Assembly: GCA_003427395.1 (NCBI GenBank)
Contig: BFEA01000273.1
Location: 531,536 to 553,042, forward strand
DNA: 21,507 nucleotides
From: Chara braunii
Taxonomy: Eukaryota; Streptophyta; Charophyceae; Charales; Characeae
Reading direction: 5' to 3'
Below the pieces are notes generated by a model. It was not told where the DNA came from. It did no database searches and was given only the letters and a program-made list of their open reading frames with translations. Positions 9,526 to 18,602 of the stretch are shown one piece after another. Position 1 is the first letter of the stretch, and each line of letters starts with the position of its first letter. Made by a program: the position numbers and the translations under genes.

Positions 9526-9789
9526 TGTGGTGACCCAACCAAACACGCACTGAGACACACAACTGATTTCTGAGTTGCTCATAGACTGAATGCCTTGTTG
9601 AGTTCCCGCTTGCTACTAAGTTCTCTAAGTCTGTGTGTGTGCATGCTTGCTGTCTGGATGACTGTGTGTGCACGCGTGTTGGTCTGCATTCTGTCTGAGT
9701 GCTTGTTGGCTTGAGTGTGAATGTCACCCGCAAGGGCACTTTTTCGTTCGTTGGGCCCTCAGGGACGATACTTACCTGTGGTCGTGACA
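9526..9789 (+). repeat. Candidate 3' LTR of chromovirus 1 (264 bp)
   Basis: It begins TGTGGTGACC directly after the polypurine tract and can end at GGTCGTGACA (9780-9789), giving TG...CA ends with 7 of 10 matching terminal inverted bases. The start is secure; the end is chosen only from the terminal pattern because no second copy was found upstream of gag. GT-rich stretches fill its middle. Confidence 0.55.
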
Positions 9790-10012
9790 TTGAGGATTGC
9801 AGCGGGGGAAAACACTCAAGTACCAGGAAGGCCGAGCAAAAGAAGAGGTAGATGTGCGAGTATTGAAGGCCGAGCAGAAGAGGACAAAAGTGGCATTTTT
9901 AGACCAGTAGTTGTAGGCTAGGTCCAGGCGGGTACCAGTCCAACCAGTCTGAGTCTAGGGTTTGTACGGGCAATATCAAAGTCTGCAATGATGTTTCCCT
10001 CCGAAACGGAGG
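9790..10012. other. Spacer with repeated AAGGCCGAGC
   Basis: No gene is seen. The decamer AAGGCCGAGC occurs at 9828-9837 and 9866-9875 and recurs at 10030-10039 inside repeat copy B. This suggests that repeat B's family extends, in degenerate form, leftwards to the LTR edge. Confidence 0.5.
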
Positions 10013-10443
10013 AGGTACCGGTGGCTTGGAAGGCCGAGCGGCCTGGAAGTCACCACCCGAAGAGGCAAGCACACCGCTATATCTCCAGGTCGGGCAAAGA
10101 GCCCAGCCTCATTGTCAGTGTGCAAGTTTGGCGACACACTGGTTGGAGCCCTGGCTGGAGCAGCGCTAGCAAGAGCAGCACTACTCGGGAAGGAGCAAGG
10201 ACATTGAGGAGGAAGAAGAGCAGGAGGAAGGGGGAGCGCCAGAGGTACTTAACTGGCTATGGTGGCAGCTATCTTCATCACCTTGGTGGGCTCTGCAGCA
10301 AGGAGACCCCAGCTCGGGTAGAGCTACACCAAGAAGCTTTGAGGCAGAGTCACGCATGGCGGCCTGAGCTAGAGTAGTCGAAGCTGCTTTGGGTTGTCCT
10401 TTGGGCATCAGGGCAAGGCCTAGGAGTCCGCCATAGCCTCGAC
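10013..10443. repeat. Dispersed ~430-bp direct repeat, copy B
   Basis: Same orientation as, and highly similar to, 2602-3027. Differences are mostly single substitutions, with a few indels around 10165-10185. It starts at AGGTACCG and ends at GCCTCGAC. No known protein is seen in any frame. It lies just beyond the 3' LTR candidate of chromovirus 1. Confidence 0.8.
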
Positions 10444-10500
10444 CTATGAGAGTGAAGAGTGAGGGAGGCGGCCATGGTGCAATGAACCCAGATCGTGAAA

Positions 10501-10856
10501 ACACTTGTCAACAATGCAAGCCTAGATGAATATAAACCTGCTGATGATTATCAATAATCAGAATCGTGTCCAGATAGAATGAGATGGGAGAATCATACAC
10601 AGACGAAAAGAGAGAGGAGAGAGAATAGACTTAGAGAGTGGGGATATCGTGGCACGTCAAATAATCAATAGTCTGAACGTACATCTGAAGTTCTACTACA
10701 ATGTGCCACGTGGCACGTCAATCAGTCCTCGTCAGTGCACTGGAGCAATGTCGACCTCAAGATGACCAGGTATGTGTCCACGATCACCCCACAGTCATAA
10801 TCTCCTCCTGAGTGACAATGAATCAGAACAATAGTGCCAATCTCGTAGCCCAGCCA
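10501..10856. repeat. Direct repeat 2, low copy (candidate LTR of chromovirus 2)
   Basis: From ACACTTGTCAACAATGCAAG to GTAGCCCAGCCA this matches 18130-18509 in the same orientation with scattered substitutions and one replaced block near 10645. With its partner it brackets chromovirus 2. Read on the element's strand it can start TGGCTGGG and end GTTGACA, giving TG...CA ends, but no polypurine tract abuts it and I see no matching target duplication. It contains a CCACGTGGCACGTCA motif. Confidence 0.7.
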
Positions 10857-11468
10857 CATCAGCTGTTGTACATGTGGCAGCGGCCACGTCAGCAGCAACG
10901 CATGGCAGCTGCCACGTCAGCATGCCCAGAAGACAATAGCAAGCCAGCCACCATGCTGAGCCAGCATCGCGTCGCCGTAATCACCCAAGTGCCAACACAA
11001 AGCCAGTGTCCAACCAGCGTCGCAGAGTCGAGCCAGCGTCGTCGTCAACGCGTGAAGTCAGCATTGACGCAAGACTGAATGAACGTCAAAGTCAGGAAGT
11101 CAACGCGTATGTAGCGTTGACGCGGCGTCTAGCCCCGGATGCTGCATCCCTCAGCCATCCAGATCTCAAAGCAAAAGACGGCCCAGATTGGCCCGAAACC
11201 GAATTCCTTCTGGCCTTGATGTTGTCTGGGTACCTGCGCAAAACAAGTGAGTGTATCCGACCAAGGGTCTGGGGGAGTACCCTTGACCTGACAGTTGCCT
11301 CAGACTTTTTGACTTCCTAAGGGCATTGTGTGGTCACACTGCTTGGCGCAGGCCGAATTTGGCATACGTCGTCCGGGCTCCATTTCGAGGGCCCAGACTG
11401 CTGCGAACATGGGCTACTGCATTCCTGCCGACCCATTTTCGAGTTCCATCGCAAAAATAATTAAGACT
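10857..11468. other. Region between direct repeat 2 and chromovirus 2 pol end
   Basis: No gene is recognised. It contains two exact CCACGTCAG motifs (10884 and 10912), the motif that is dense near the other copy of the repeat. It also has GTCAACGCGT twice (11044 and 11099) with the inverted GCGTTGAC nearby. This would be the 3' untranslated part of chromovirus 2 if the flanking repeats are its LTRs. Confidence 0.45.
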
Positions 11469-11672
11469 TCACCCCACGTTCATATGCAGACACGATATCA
11501 GGAGCAACTTCAAGTATTCTCGTTTACTAAACCATCTGTCCTCAGAAGGTGCTTGAGATTTGAAACGTACCTTGAACTGCTTCTGAGGTCGTCCACGTCC
11601 ACCTGTAGAAAAGTACCCATGCTCTATGATCCGGTCTACTTCATATCTGCCTTCCATGTCTGGCGGAATCAT
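11469..11672 (-). pseudogene. pol: Chromovirus 2 chromodomain
   Basis: RYEVDRIIEHGYFSTGGRG, then QKQFKVRFKSQAPSEDRWFS and KREYLKLL, match a C-terminal chromodomain of plant chromoviruses: the [YH]EVDRII start, the basic middle strand (QFKVRFK) and the Trp before the last helix. It is separated from the integrase tail by a frame break. It is clearly different in sequence from the chromovirus 1 chromodomain although in the same place. Confidence 0.7.
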
Positions 11673-11760
11673 AGAAGGTCTGTTTGGGAACTCATGTCCT
11701 ACATAGGGTTACAATTTGGACGTGTGAAAGACAGGATACGTTTTGAGGTGAGGGGGAATA

Positions 11761-12989
11761 TCAATTCGCTAAGATGGTCCCTCTGCATCCCCAATTACTT
11801 TGAGAACTTTCCAGGGTCCAAAATAGACAGGCAGAAGTTTTCTGAGACACATTTTCCTCCAATGAAAACTCATTGGACTTAACCCAGACTAGATCACCTT
11901 CCTTGAATGTTGATGGTCGGCGATGCTTGTTAGCTTGTTCGATCATTTGGTCCGGAGCTTTCTTCAGATTGTCCTTTACTTTCTTAATGTCTTCCTGAAA
12001 CAATACTGCATACTCCCGGGTCCCTGGAGGTAACCTAAGGAATTGGTCCTGTGTTAGTACATCAATGGGACGCTTAGGTTTCCACCCCTTGTGCAGTGCA
12101 TTAGGCGTACGCCCTGTAGCGGTATGAACACTACTGTTGTATGCACTTGCTATCTTGGGTAAGTTCTCGTCCCAATCAATCTGATCGGGTCTCACATACA
12201 TGCGCAAAAGTTGGTGGCACAAATGGTTCATCTGTTCACTTTGTCCATTCGTTTCAGGGTGTCGCCCTGACGACATGGTCAGTCGTGTACCGTATGTTTC
12301 CATAAGCTTTTGCCATGGCATACTTGTGAACCTGGCAGCACGATCAGATACAATGGAGAGAGGAAAACCATACTCAGTCACCCATCGCATCTAAAACTTT
12401 TGGATCACAAGTTCAATTCACGCTTTCTGCCGGCAAGGGAATAAACATGGCATATTTAGAGAAACGATCCACAATAATCATTGCTCGACTAATGTCGTTC
12501 CGACTTTTGGAAATACTCATGAAATCCATTGATAAAGACTCACCTGGTTCGCTAGGAATCGGTAATGGTTTCAGAAGACCAAGTGGATTCTCATGTGAAG
12601 GTTTGTTTCTCTGACACACCAAACATATACGAACATAAGTTAGTACGTCCTATTTCAGTCTCTTCCACTCAAAGCGTTCTCTAACCTCTGTGTAAGTTTT
12701 CTTGAAACCAAAATGTCCTTCAAAGTCATGACATTCCCCAATCAACAAACTTCTGATTTCTTCTTAATGAGGAATGCATAATCTTTGTTCAGTTTGGTCT
12801 AACAAGAAAAGCAAACCATCGATCACTTTATAGTTAGGAAGTAGAGATGAATCTTTCGCACGGACATCCATAATAGGCTTCCAAATAGGATCAGTAGCAT
12901 ATCCTTGACGAATTTTATCTTTTAGATCACTCCCAACATCCAAATAAGAGACAATAGTACCAAAGAAATCACAACGTCTGGACAATGCG
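11761..12989 (-). pseudogene. pol: Chromovirus 2 integrase
   Basis: The HHCC module is visible as CHDFEGHFGFKKTY and CLVCQRNK, split by premature stops near 12640 and 12763. The catalytic triad is complete: Asp in SLSMDFMS (12526-12524), Asp in IVSDRAARF (12345-12343) and Glu in NGQSEQMN (12237-12235), with 35 residues between the last two as expected for DD35E. A frame change plus stops lie between 12390 and 12430. The tail DLVWVKSNEFSLEENVSQK is kept before another frame change near 11830. The active site chemistry is intact but the protein is not continuous. Confidence 0.9.
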
Positions 12990-13618
12990 TCTGCAACCAC
13001 ATTAGACATACCTTTGATAGTTTCCAATTCAAATCAAAAGTACCAGTGAATGCAGACCAACGTACTAGCTTATCAAAGAGTCTAGTATGTCTTTATCCAC
13101 TTCATCCACTTCAAGGTAGAGTGGTCTTAGTACACAGTGAAGTGTCTCCCTAGCAAGTAGTGCTTCCATGTGTCCAGTGCACAGACTAAGGCATATAGTT
13201 CCCTTTCATAGGTGGAGTTGGCAACCTTGTCCGATGGTAGACGTGCAAACATAAATTCAATAGGTCCATAACCATTACCATCGTTTTGTTGAAGGACTGC
13301 ACCAATCCCATACTAACTTGCGTCAGTAGTAACGATGAAAGGAAGAGACAGATCATCAATTTTTAGAACAGGGTAGTGAGTCAAAGCATACTTTACCTTT
13401 TTGAAGGAGGACTCACAGTCCTCGTCCCACAACCAAATAGTTCCTTTCTTCAGTAATCTTCTTATTGGTGCGACAATTTCTAAAAAGGTCCTAACGAACT
13501 TTCTGTAGTAACTTGCCAAACCAAGGAAAGAGCGTAGTTCAGTTACAGACTTAGGTCGTGGCCAATCTCTAATTGCTGATATTTTTTCTTCTTCGGGCCT
13601 TAGGCCCTCCTCGTTCAC
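12990..13618 (-). pseudogene. pol: Chromovirus 2 RT connection and RNase H
   Basis: The frame reads NEEGLRPEEEKISAIRDWPR, ELRSFLGLASYYRKFVRTF, KIDDLSLPFIVTTDAS, a TAG at 13315-13313, then YGIGAVLQQNDGNGYGPIEF, ERELYALVCALDTWKHYLLG and FTVY, a TAA, and DHSTLKWMKW. It ends at SNVVADALSRR near 12980. The RNase H Asp, Glu and second Asp positions (TTDAS, RELY, DHSTL) are all present. The TAG after TTDAS is at exactly the codon that is also TAG in chromovirus 1. Confidence 0.85.
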
Positions 13619-13619
13619 T

Positions 13620-14156
13620 ATATGTCCGAGATGTAAGACTTCAGACTTAGCGAACTCTAACTTTTTTGGGTTTAGCTTAAAGTTGCCCTCCCGTAACTTT
13701 CCTCATACAAGACGTAAGCGTTTTTCGTGATTTTTTAATGTCTTACTGTACGCTAGAATGTCATCGAGATGGACAATGACGAACTGATCCAGCGTTAGTT
13801 AGTCCGAAAGGCATAATCACGAACTCGTAGTGATCATACCTGGATTGGAACGCAGTCTTGTGTTGATCCGCAGGATCCACCTCGATCTGGTGGTATCCAA
13901 ACTTTAGATCAATCTTACTAAAGAACTTACAGCCCTGCAACTGGTCCAACAAGTCGTCAATACCTGGAAGAGGTTCGACATTTTTACTAGTGACGACATT
14001 CAACCCTCTGTAGTCAATACAAAGATGCAACTCACCTTCCTTTTTGGGCACAAAGAAGACAGGGGCACCATTAGAAGAGGAGCTAGAGCGAATCCATCCT
14101 TCCTCAGTTAAATCCTGCAACTGCTTCTTAAGTTCCTCAAGTTCCTTAGAAGACAT
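13620..14156 (-). pseudogene. pol: Chromovirus 2 reverse transcriptase with internal deletion
   Basis: The frame reads [57 protein letters not shown] and [20 protein letters not shown], then [11 protein letters not shown]. The next ~17 residues expected from the family and from chromovirus 1 (PTTFQSLMNKVLH and on) are missing, and the sequence resumes in another frame at [16 protein letters not shown] (HLDD at 13771-13760). This is a deletion of about 50 bases that also shifts the frame. The catalytic Asp of KIDLKFGY and the DD pair are kept, with Tyr of YLDD changed to His. Confidence 0.9.
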
Positions 14157-14426
14157 TCGGTAGATAGGGCCCTTGGGAATCTTACTGCCAGGAATAATTT
14201 CAATTGTGTGCTTGATAGCACGCTTAGTTATTCCTGTTGGTTCAGTTTACAGATCTTTATACTCTTCCAGGAGTTTCTCAATCGAAGGAGGATAGGAAGT
14301 AGAACATTCACCTGCCTTCTTTACTAAGACCATCATTACTTCCTGTTCCAATTTCTTCTTTGAAACCATCGATTGAAATGTTGGGTAACTCATGCAACAG
14401 AAAAACAGACTAGAGTCAAAGCCAGA

Positions 14427-15191
14427 CTAATGATACAATTTGATTGGTTTCAATTTGGAGTGTGCATCCCTCAGCTGCACCGTCTTCTCTTTGAAATTGA
14501 TTTTGGGGTTGGCTTCCTCGTGCCAGTCCATTCCCAGAATCAAATCGGGTAAATTATTTTCTATCGTGAAGGATACTTCATGCAGAATCTTCTTACCTTC
14601 CTTGGTTCGAAAACGACGCTTAACACGATCAACACACTGTGAGATAGTGATTGTGCTTCTGTCAGCCAAAATAAATGTGATAGGTCGAGACAAATTTTTC
14701 ACTTCCATTCCGAGATGCAAATTGCGTATTGATTTCTCGGAGATGTAGGATTGCGTCGATCCTGAGTCCAATAATGCACCTACGAGTGTATGTGCAATCT
14801 CTAAATCCGCGATTAATAGGTCACCCTTAGACTTAGATTTCTTAGCCCACGAGCTCCGTAATGCCAGCAATTCATTATCGAGTTGGTCAAGAGAGACGTC
14901 CAGAGAGACAGTGCATAAGACAAGTTCAGGGTGTTCCGGACGATGGGCCGAAGAAGAACCATCCTCTGCCAAACGAGTCAAAGGGTTGGAAGGGTTAGTA
15001 GGCGCCTTACCTTCTACATCCAAACCCTTAGATTCGGTAGGAGCAAATGCTACTCCTACTGGTCGCTCGCTTTTGGGTTTCGGGTCAACGGGCACCATGC
15101 AATCACATGCCCTGCAGTGCCACATTTCAGGCACTGCGCATTGTCCATTCGTTCCTGCAACGTTTTTCGTAACAGGCCCATTTTTTCCCAC
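14427..15191 (-). pseudogene. pol: Chromovirus 2 aspartic protease
   Basis: A 254-codon open frame overlapping the end of gag in another frame. Residues ~1-120 are a linker (KSERPVGVAFAPTESK and onward). The active site is GALLDSGSTQSYIS, with the catalytic D-S-G intact, and the second block LPDLILGMDWHEEANPKINF is canonical. The protein would process gag-pol. The frame ends in a TAG at 14427-14429 and continues in phase into RT, with a TAA at 14247-14249. Both are again CAG/CAA-type losses, so the protease itself may still be foldable. Confidence 0.85.
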
Positions 15192-16777
15192 GGCCTCCCG
15201 ACCGCAATTCCGGGATGCTCTGGGAATGAGCGTAATCTCTTTTTCTTTATGGGCGGTCGTGGTCCTCCCTTGTTGACCACGGCAGCAGTGACTTCCCCCT
15301 TCCCAGACTCACTGTTGCTCGCCACACCCGCGGCCTCCAATGGCCACTTCTCCACAATATCGTCATCAAAGACGACGAGGGTGTGGTCCTGGCGCTTTTG
15401 GCGCCAAAGTATCCGCTTGCCTGATCCTGCACCACCACCAAACTTCACAACACATGCATACGAGTTCTTTACCTAAGAAGTCATTTGCTCCCTCTGGAGA
15501 GCAAGATCGCGAAACTGCCTGTAATTCTATTTACCGGATTTTGACTTTGCCACGAGTTGTCCTCGAACGGGCTCGGGCAGAGCACGGGAATAGATATATA
15601 AGACTTGGTTGTCCTACAGGTTCAATCCGGGAACCTGCAACAACCGATCAACTTCTCGACACAAAGCTTCTACCGAGGTCCAATGTTTTTGACCAATGAT
15701 AGTGAGCTGGTCAAAGGCCTTGTCGGTCGTCGTTTTATCCAAGAAGCGTTCCTTAATCTTACCAAGGAACTGCTTCAGGTTCAAAGTTGCAGCCCACTCC
15801 CCAATATCATCAAACCCCGCTGCATTGGCTTCGGCCAAAACCCATTCCTTTGCTTCCCCCCCAAGACAAGAAGTAGAGAAAGCAACTTGAGACTCAGGTT
15901 CAACAGGGGCCGTACTACAATACGTCTGTATCTCGACAATCCACAACAACAAATTTTCATCCTTCTTATTGCTGAATGTGAAAGGCAATTTCATCTTTAC
16001 CTTCTCTTTCTTCTTAGGCTTCTCAGGCTGTGTGGTGGTGTCCTTTTTCCCGTCTGGAGACTTCGGCGGACTCGAAGGCTCTCCTTTCTTTTCTTCCGGT
16101 TTTTGAGTATCTTCATTAAGAGACTTCATGGCATCTCCCATTAATTTCTTTGGCTTTTCTTCTGTTTTTGTTTAGACTTCCTCAACCACCTGATGCTTTC
16201 CTTTGACCAAATTTGTGATTGTCCTTAGTCCCGCGGCCACATCATCAATCTGTGCCTACATCTGTTCACCGTACTGATAAATTTTTATCTCAAGGTGAGC
16301 TAGGTAGGTCACAAGTTGAGCCAAAGAAATTTCATGATCCTCTCCTTCGGTCTTGATAACAGTTTGTCTGATCTCTTGGATTTTGTGCTCTTGCTATTCA
16401 CTCTTTTTCTTTCTCAATTCTTCTTTCTTTGTCTTCTCCTTCTCAAGTGCTTCCTCTAGTTGTCTGCTATTTTCATCCACAATTTCTTCAGACACAATTA
16501 CTTCTCTCTCCTCTTTACGGTCTACAATCTTTCCAAACTGCTCAATGACATACTTATCAATTGTTTGTCGACACGTGATTAGTACATCCTGAATTCATAG
16601 GACGTCGGTGCCTGTTTTGGCCCGTTCGATAGCAGCTCGTACTTCCTTCAAGTCGAACCTGTCTCGCACGTATGCCTCGACTTCGGCACCTGTGCCACGA
16701 AGGTCAAACATCAGTTGGTCCAAGCGGGTATTCAAAACCTTCTTCCGCTCGTCCACTTCCTGAGCCTTTGAGAACAT
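15056..16777 (-). pseudogene. gag: Chromovirus 2 gag with seven in-frame stops
   Basis: The ATG is at 16777-16775. The N-terminal third is charged and probably coiled coil (QLEEALEKEKTKKEELRKKK). The capsid-like domain follows with KLPFTFSNKKDENLLLWIVE, GGEAKEWVLAEANAAGFDDI and LGKIKERFLDKTTTDKAF. The zinc knuckle CLKCGTAGHVIAWC is an exact C-X2-C-X4-H-X4-C near 15100. One frame spans everything, interrupted by TGA at 16595 and TAG at 16394, 16256, 15614, 15527 and 15473 and TAA at 16172 (lowest base given). Each is one C-to-T change from CGA, CAG or CAA. Gag would form the particle that packages element RNA. Confidence 0.85.
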
Positions 16778-17563
16778 TTACCTACGGACAAGCTATCGGT
16801 ACCTTTATTTTATTTTATTTATGGTAAGTCCTAGGTATTCACCACATTGTTGCAGTGGTGTGGTTGCAAACATCTAGCACAACGGCGCATAGATCATTAA
16901 GAAAGCGTGAGCGGTTATTAGCACATTATAAAGTTGATCATTTCCACCAAGAATTTAATTTCATGGATGTGCTAATTCCAATGCCCGGTTCGAGGATCTG
17001 GGGTCTCCTCATCAATGTCGACTGGATATAAGAGAAAGGGAATAAATCGAGTAAGCACTGGTAATTTCAAACAATTCCAGAAGAGAGACATCGTAATGTG
17101 CGTCTACCGCACAATAAATAATCAAATAACAATAATAAATTCCACGGCCGCATTATTCAACAACAACAAGAATTTCAAACAACCGAAGAAGAATAAATAC
17201 AATTATTTTTATTTCTAACTAATGTTGTTCATTGTTTGTCTGTGTGATAACGTTCTAATCAAGAGTGTACAGGTACCACCTCAGGCCCGTGTGATCAGAT
17301 ACAACACACAAGTATACACAACACCACAACACAGCAAACGACAAGTAAGTATGCCAACATCAATCAGCAAAACAGTTTGTCAGCAATCTTCTTCGTCTTT
17401 TCTCTGCGTCGTTCCTGGCGTCAATGCGATACTGCACCCCTCTTGACAGTTGGCACTACAGCTGTCCAGTCAGTCGTTCAATCAGTCGTACCACCTTCGT
17501 CTTCAAGGTGCAACTCTTACTTGGCAGCCACCTGCCTGCCACGTGTCATCCCTAGCAGATCTG
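16778..17563. other. Leader region upstream of chromovirus 2 gag
   Basis: No gene is recognised. It contains an ATTTT-type AT-rich run (about 16800-16822), AT-rich sequence at 17100-17220, and a short CACCAC/GTGGTG hairpin near 16845. No clear tRNA primer-binding site was found on the minus strand. If the repeat at 18130 is the 5' LTR, this and the next region form a long ~1.3 kb leader. Confidence 0.4.
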
Positions 17564-18077
17564 CCACGTCAGCACATCAATGTCCAATCAATCAGTGGTG
17601 GGATGCCACGTCAGCAAATGTGTGCTCTGGTCCTTCCCGCTTGCCACTTCCTCGCATCTTGGTGTGGTACCGTCGTTGTTCCAGCCAATCAAATCAATGC
17701 CATGTCAGCCAATGGAGCCAATGCCATGTCAACAGGCTCGCCACGTCAGAAGACAATCGTGTACGACACCTGCCTGCCACATCAGCAATCAGCCTTGATG
17801 TCCAAAGGCCACGTCAGCATATGTATCAGACTTGGTTGCACCTCTGCTGCCACGTCCGCAATCTCGCACAACCAAGTCTCTAGACGTGGCACATGATATG
17901 CCACGTCAGCGTGGGATCGCGATGCCGCCTCACTATCGCGATCCTGGCTGGCGCACGGTCACTCTTGATCGCGATCCCGATTGCCACATCAGCAATCGTG
18001 TTGGGATCTGGCCTTCTCGCCAGCGAAGTCCGTGCCACGTCAGCAACACCGGCGGTCTTCGTCGTTGTCCACGTCAG
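17564..18077. repeat. Array of CCACGTCAG motifs
   Basis: CCACGTCAG is exact at 17564, 17606, 17741, 17809, 17901, 18035 and 18069, always on the plus strand, with one-base variants at 17700 (CCATGTCAG), 17777 and 17984 (CCACATCAG) and 17850 (CCACGTCCG). The reverse complement CTGACGTGG has the ACGT core recognised by plant bZIP factors (TGACG and ACGTGG elements). Spacing is irregular (34-135 bases), unlike a tandem satellite or CRISPR. Intervening sequence is not repeated except for three ATCGCGAT palindromes. Function is unknown. Confidence 0.7.
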
Positions 18078-18129
18078 ATCTTGTTGTCGTCACATCGGTC
18101 GTCGTTGTCAGGAGTAAGCTGTGATATAG

Positions 18130-18509
18130 ACACTTGTCAACAATGCAAGCCCAGATGAATATAAACCTGCTGATGATTATCAATAATCAGAATTATGTCT
18201 TGATAGAATGAGATGGGAGAATCATACATTGACGAAAACAGGGAGAATAGACTTAGAGAGTGGGGAAAAATGCCCACTTCTACTTTGGGCCTCCTCCTCG
18301 ATCACCACCTCAAATAATGAATAGTTTGAACGTACATCTGAAGTTCTAATACAATGTGCCACGTGGCACGTCAATCAGTCCTCATCAGCGCACTGGAGCA
18401 ATGTCGACCTCAAGATGACCAGGTATGTGTCCACAATTACCCCACAGTCATGATCTCCTCCTGAATGACGATGAATCAGAACAGTAGTGCCAGTCACGTA
18501 GCCCAGCCA
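18130..18509. repeat. Direct repeat 2, high copy (candidate LTR of chromovirus 2)
   Basis: Partner of 10501-10856, same orientation. It has an extra block of about 30 bases after GAGTGGGGA (GCCCACTTCTACTTTGGGCC region) that is shorter or replaced in the low copy. It ends at GTAGCCCAGCCA, then diverges completely. It lies upstream of gag of chromovirus 2 on the element's strand, where a 5' LTR would be. Confidence 0.7.
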
Positions 18510-18546
18510 GTGCACTTCGAAATTGGCCAGGATCATAACAGAAGAG

Positions 18547-18602
<56 letters not shown>

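Larger units (their letters stand above)
4094..9789 (+). mobile_element. Chromovirus 1: decayed Ty3/Gypsy retrotransposon with chromodomain
   Basis: Domains appear in the order gag, CCHC zinc knuckle, aspartic protease, reverse transcriptase, RNase H, integrase and C-terminal chromodomain, followed by an A/G-run and a TG-starting LTR candidate. This order with integrase last plus a chromodomain defines Ty3/Gypsy chromoviruses. The reading is broken into many frames and interrupted by TAG/TGA codons, so it is not autonomous. The 5' LTR and primer-binding site were not identified; the 4094 boundary is only the first gag ATG. Confidence 0.9.
11469..16777 (-). mobile_element. Chromovirus 2: Ty3/Gypsy retrotransposon with chromodomain, nonsense-rich
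   Basis: Read on the minus strand from 16777, domains are gag, zinc knuckle, protease, RT, RNase H, integrase and chromodomain. It lies tail to tail with chromovirus 1. Gag stays in one frame for 574 codons despite seven stops, and protease and RT share one frame, so decay is mainly by point mutation. The conserved enzyme residues are better kept than in chromovirus 1. Direct repeats at 10501-10856 and 18130-18509 may be its LTRs; coordinates here cover only the recognisable coding part. Confidence 0.9.

Noticed and set aside
2602-10443. The 430-bp repeats as LTRs of chromovirus 1
   Set aside because: They lack TG...CA ends and adjacent primer sites, and a polypurine tract with a TG-starting LTR lies elsewhere, at 9513-9526.
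10812-11320. Plus-strand frames between the two retroelements as genes
   Set aside because: Composition is driven by CCACGTCAG/GTCAACG repeats and there is no recognisable domain.
15056-16777. Reassigned code (TAG/TAA as Gln), as in some ulvophyte algae and ciliates, to explain the many in-frame stops
   Set aside because: The host BIG exon uses only CAA/CAG for Gln over 348 codons, and TGA also interrupts both elements. Ordinary nonsense decay fits better.
4094-16777. Endogenous viral sequence with an envelope gene
   Set aside because: Neither element has an env-like frame after integrase; both end in a chromodomain, typical of ordinary chromovirus retrotransposons.
17564-18077. CRISPR array
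   Set aside because: The repeat is only ~9 bases, spacing is irregular, and the context is a plant-type nuclear genome.
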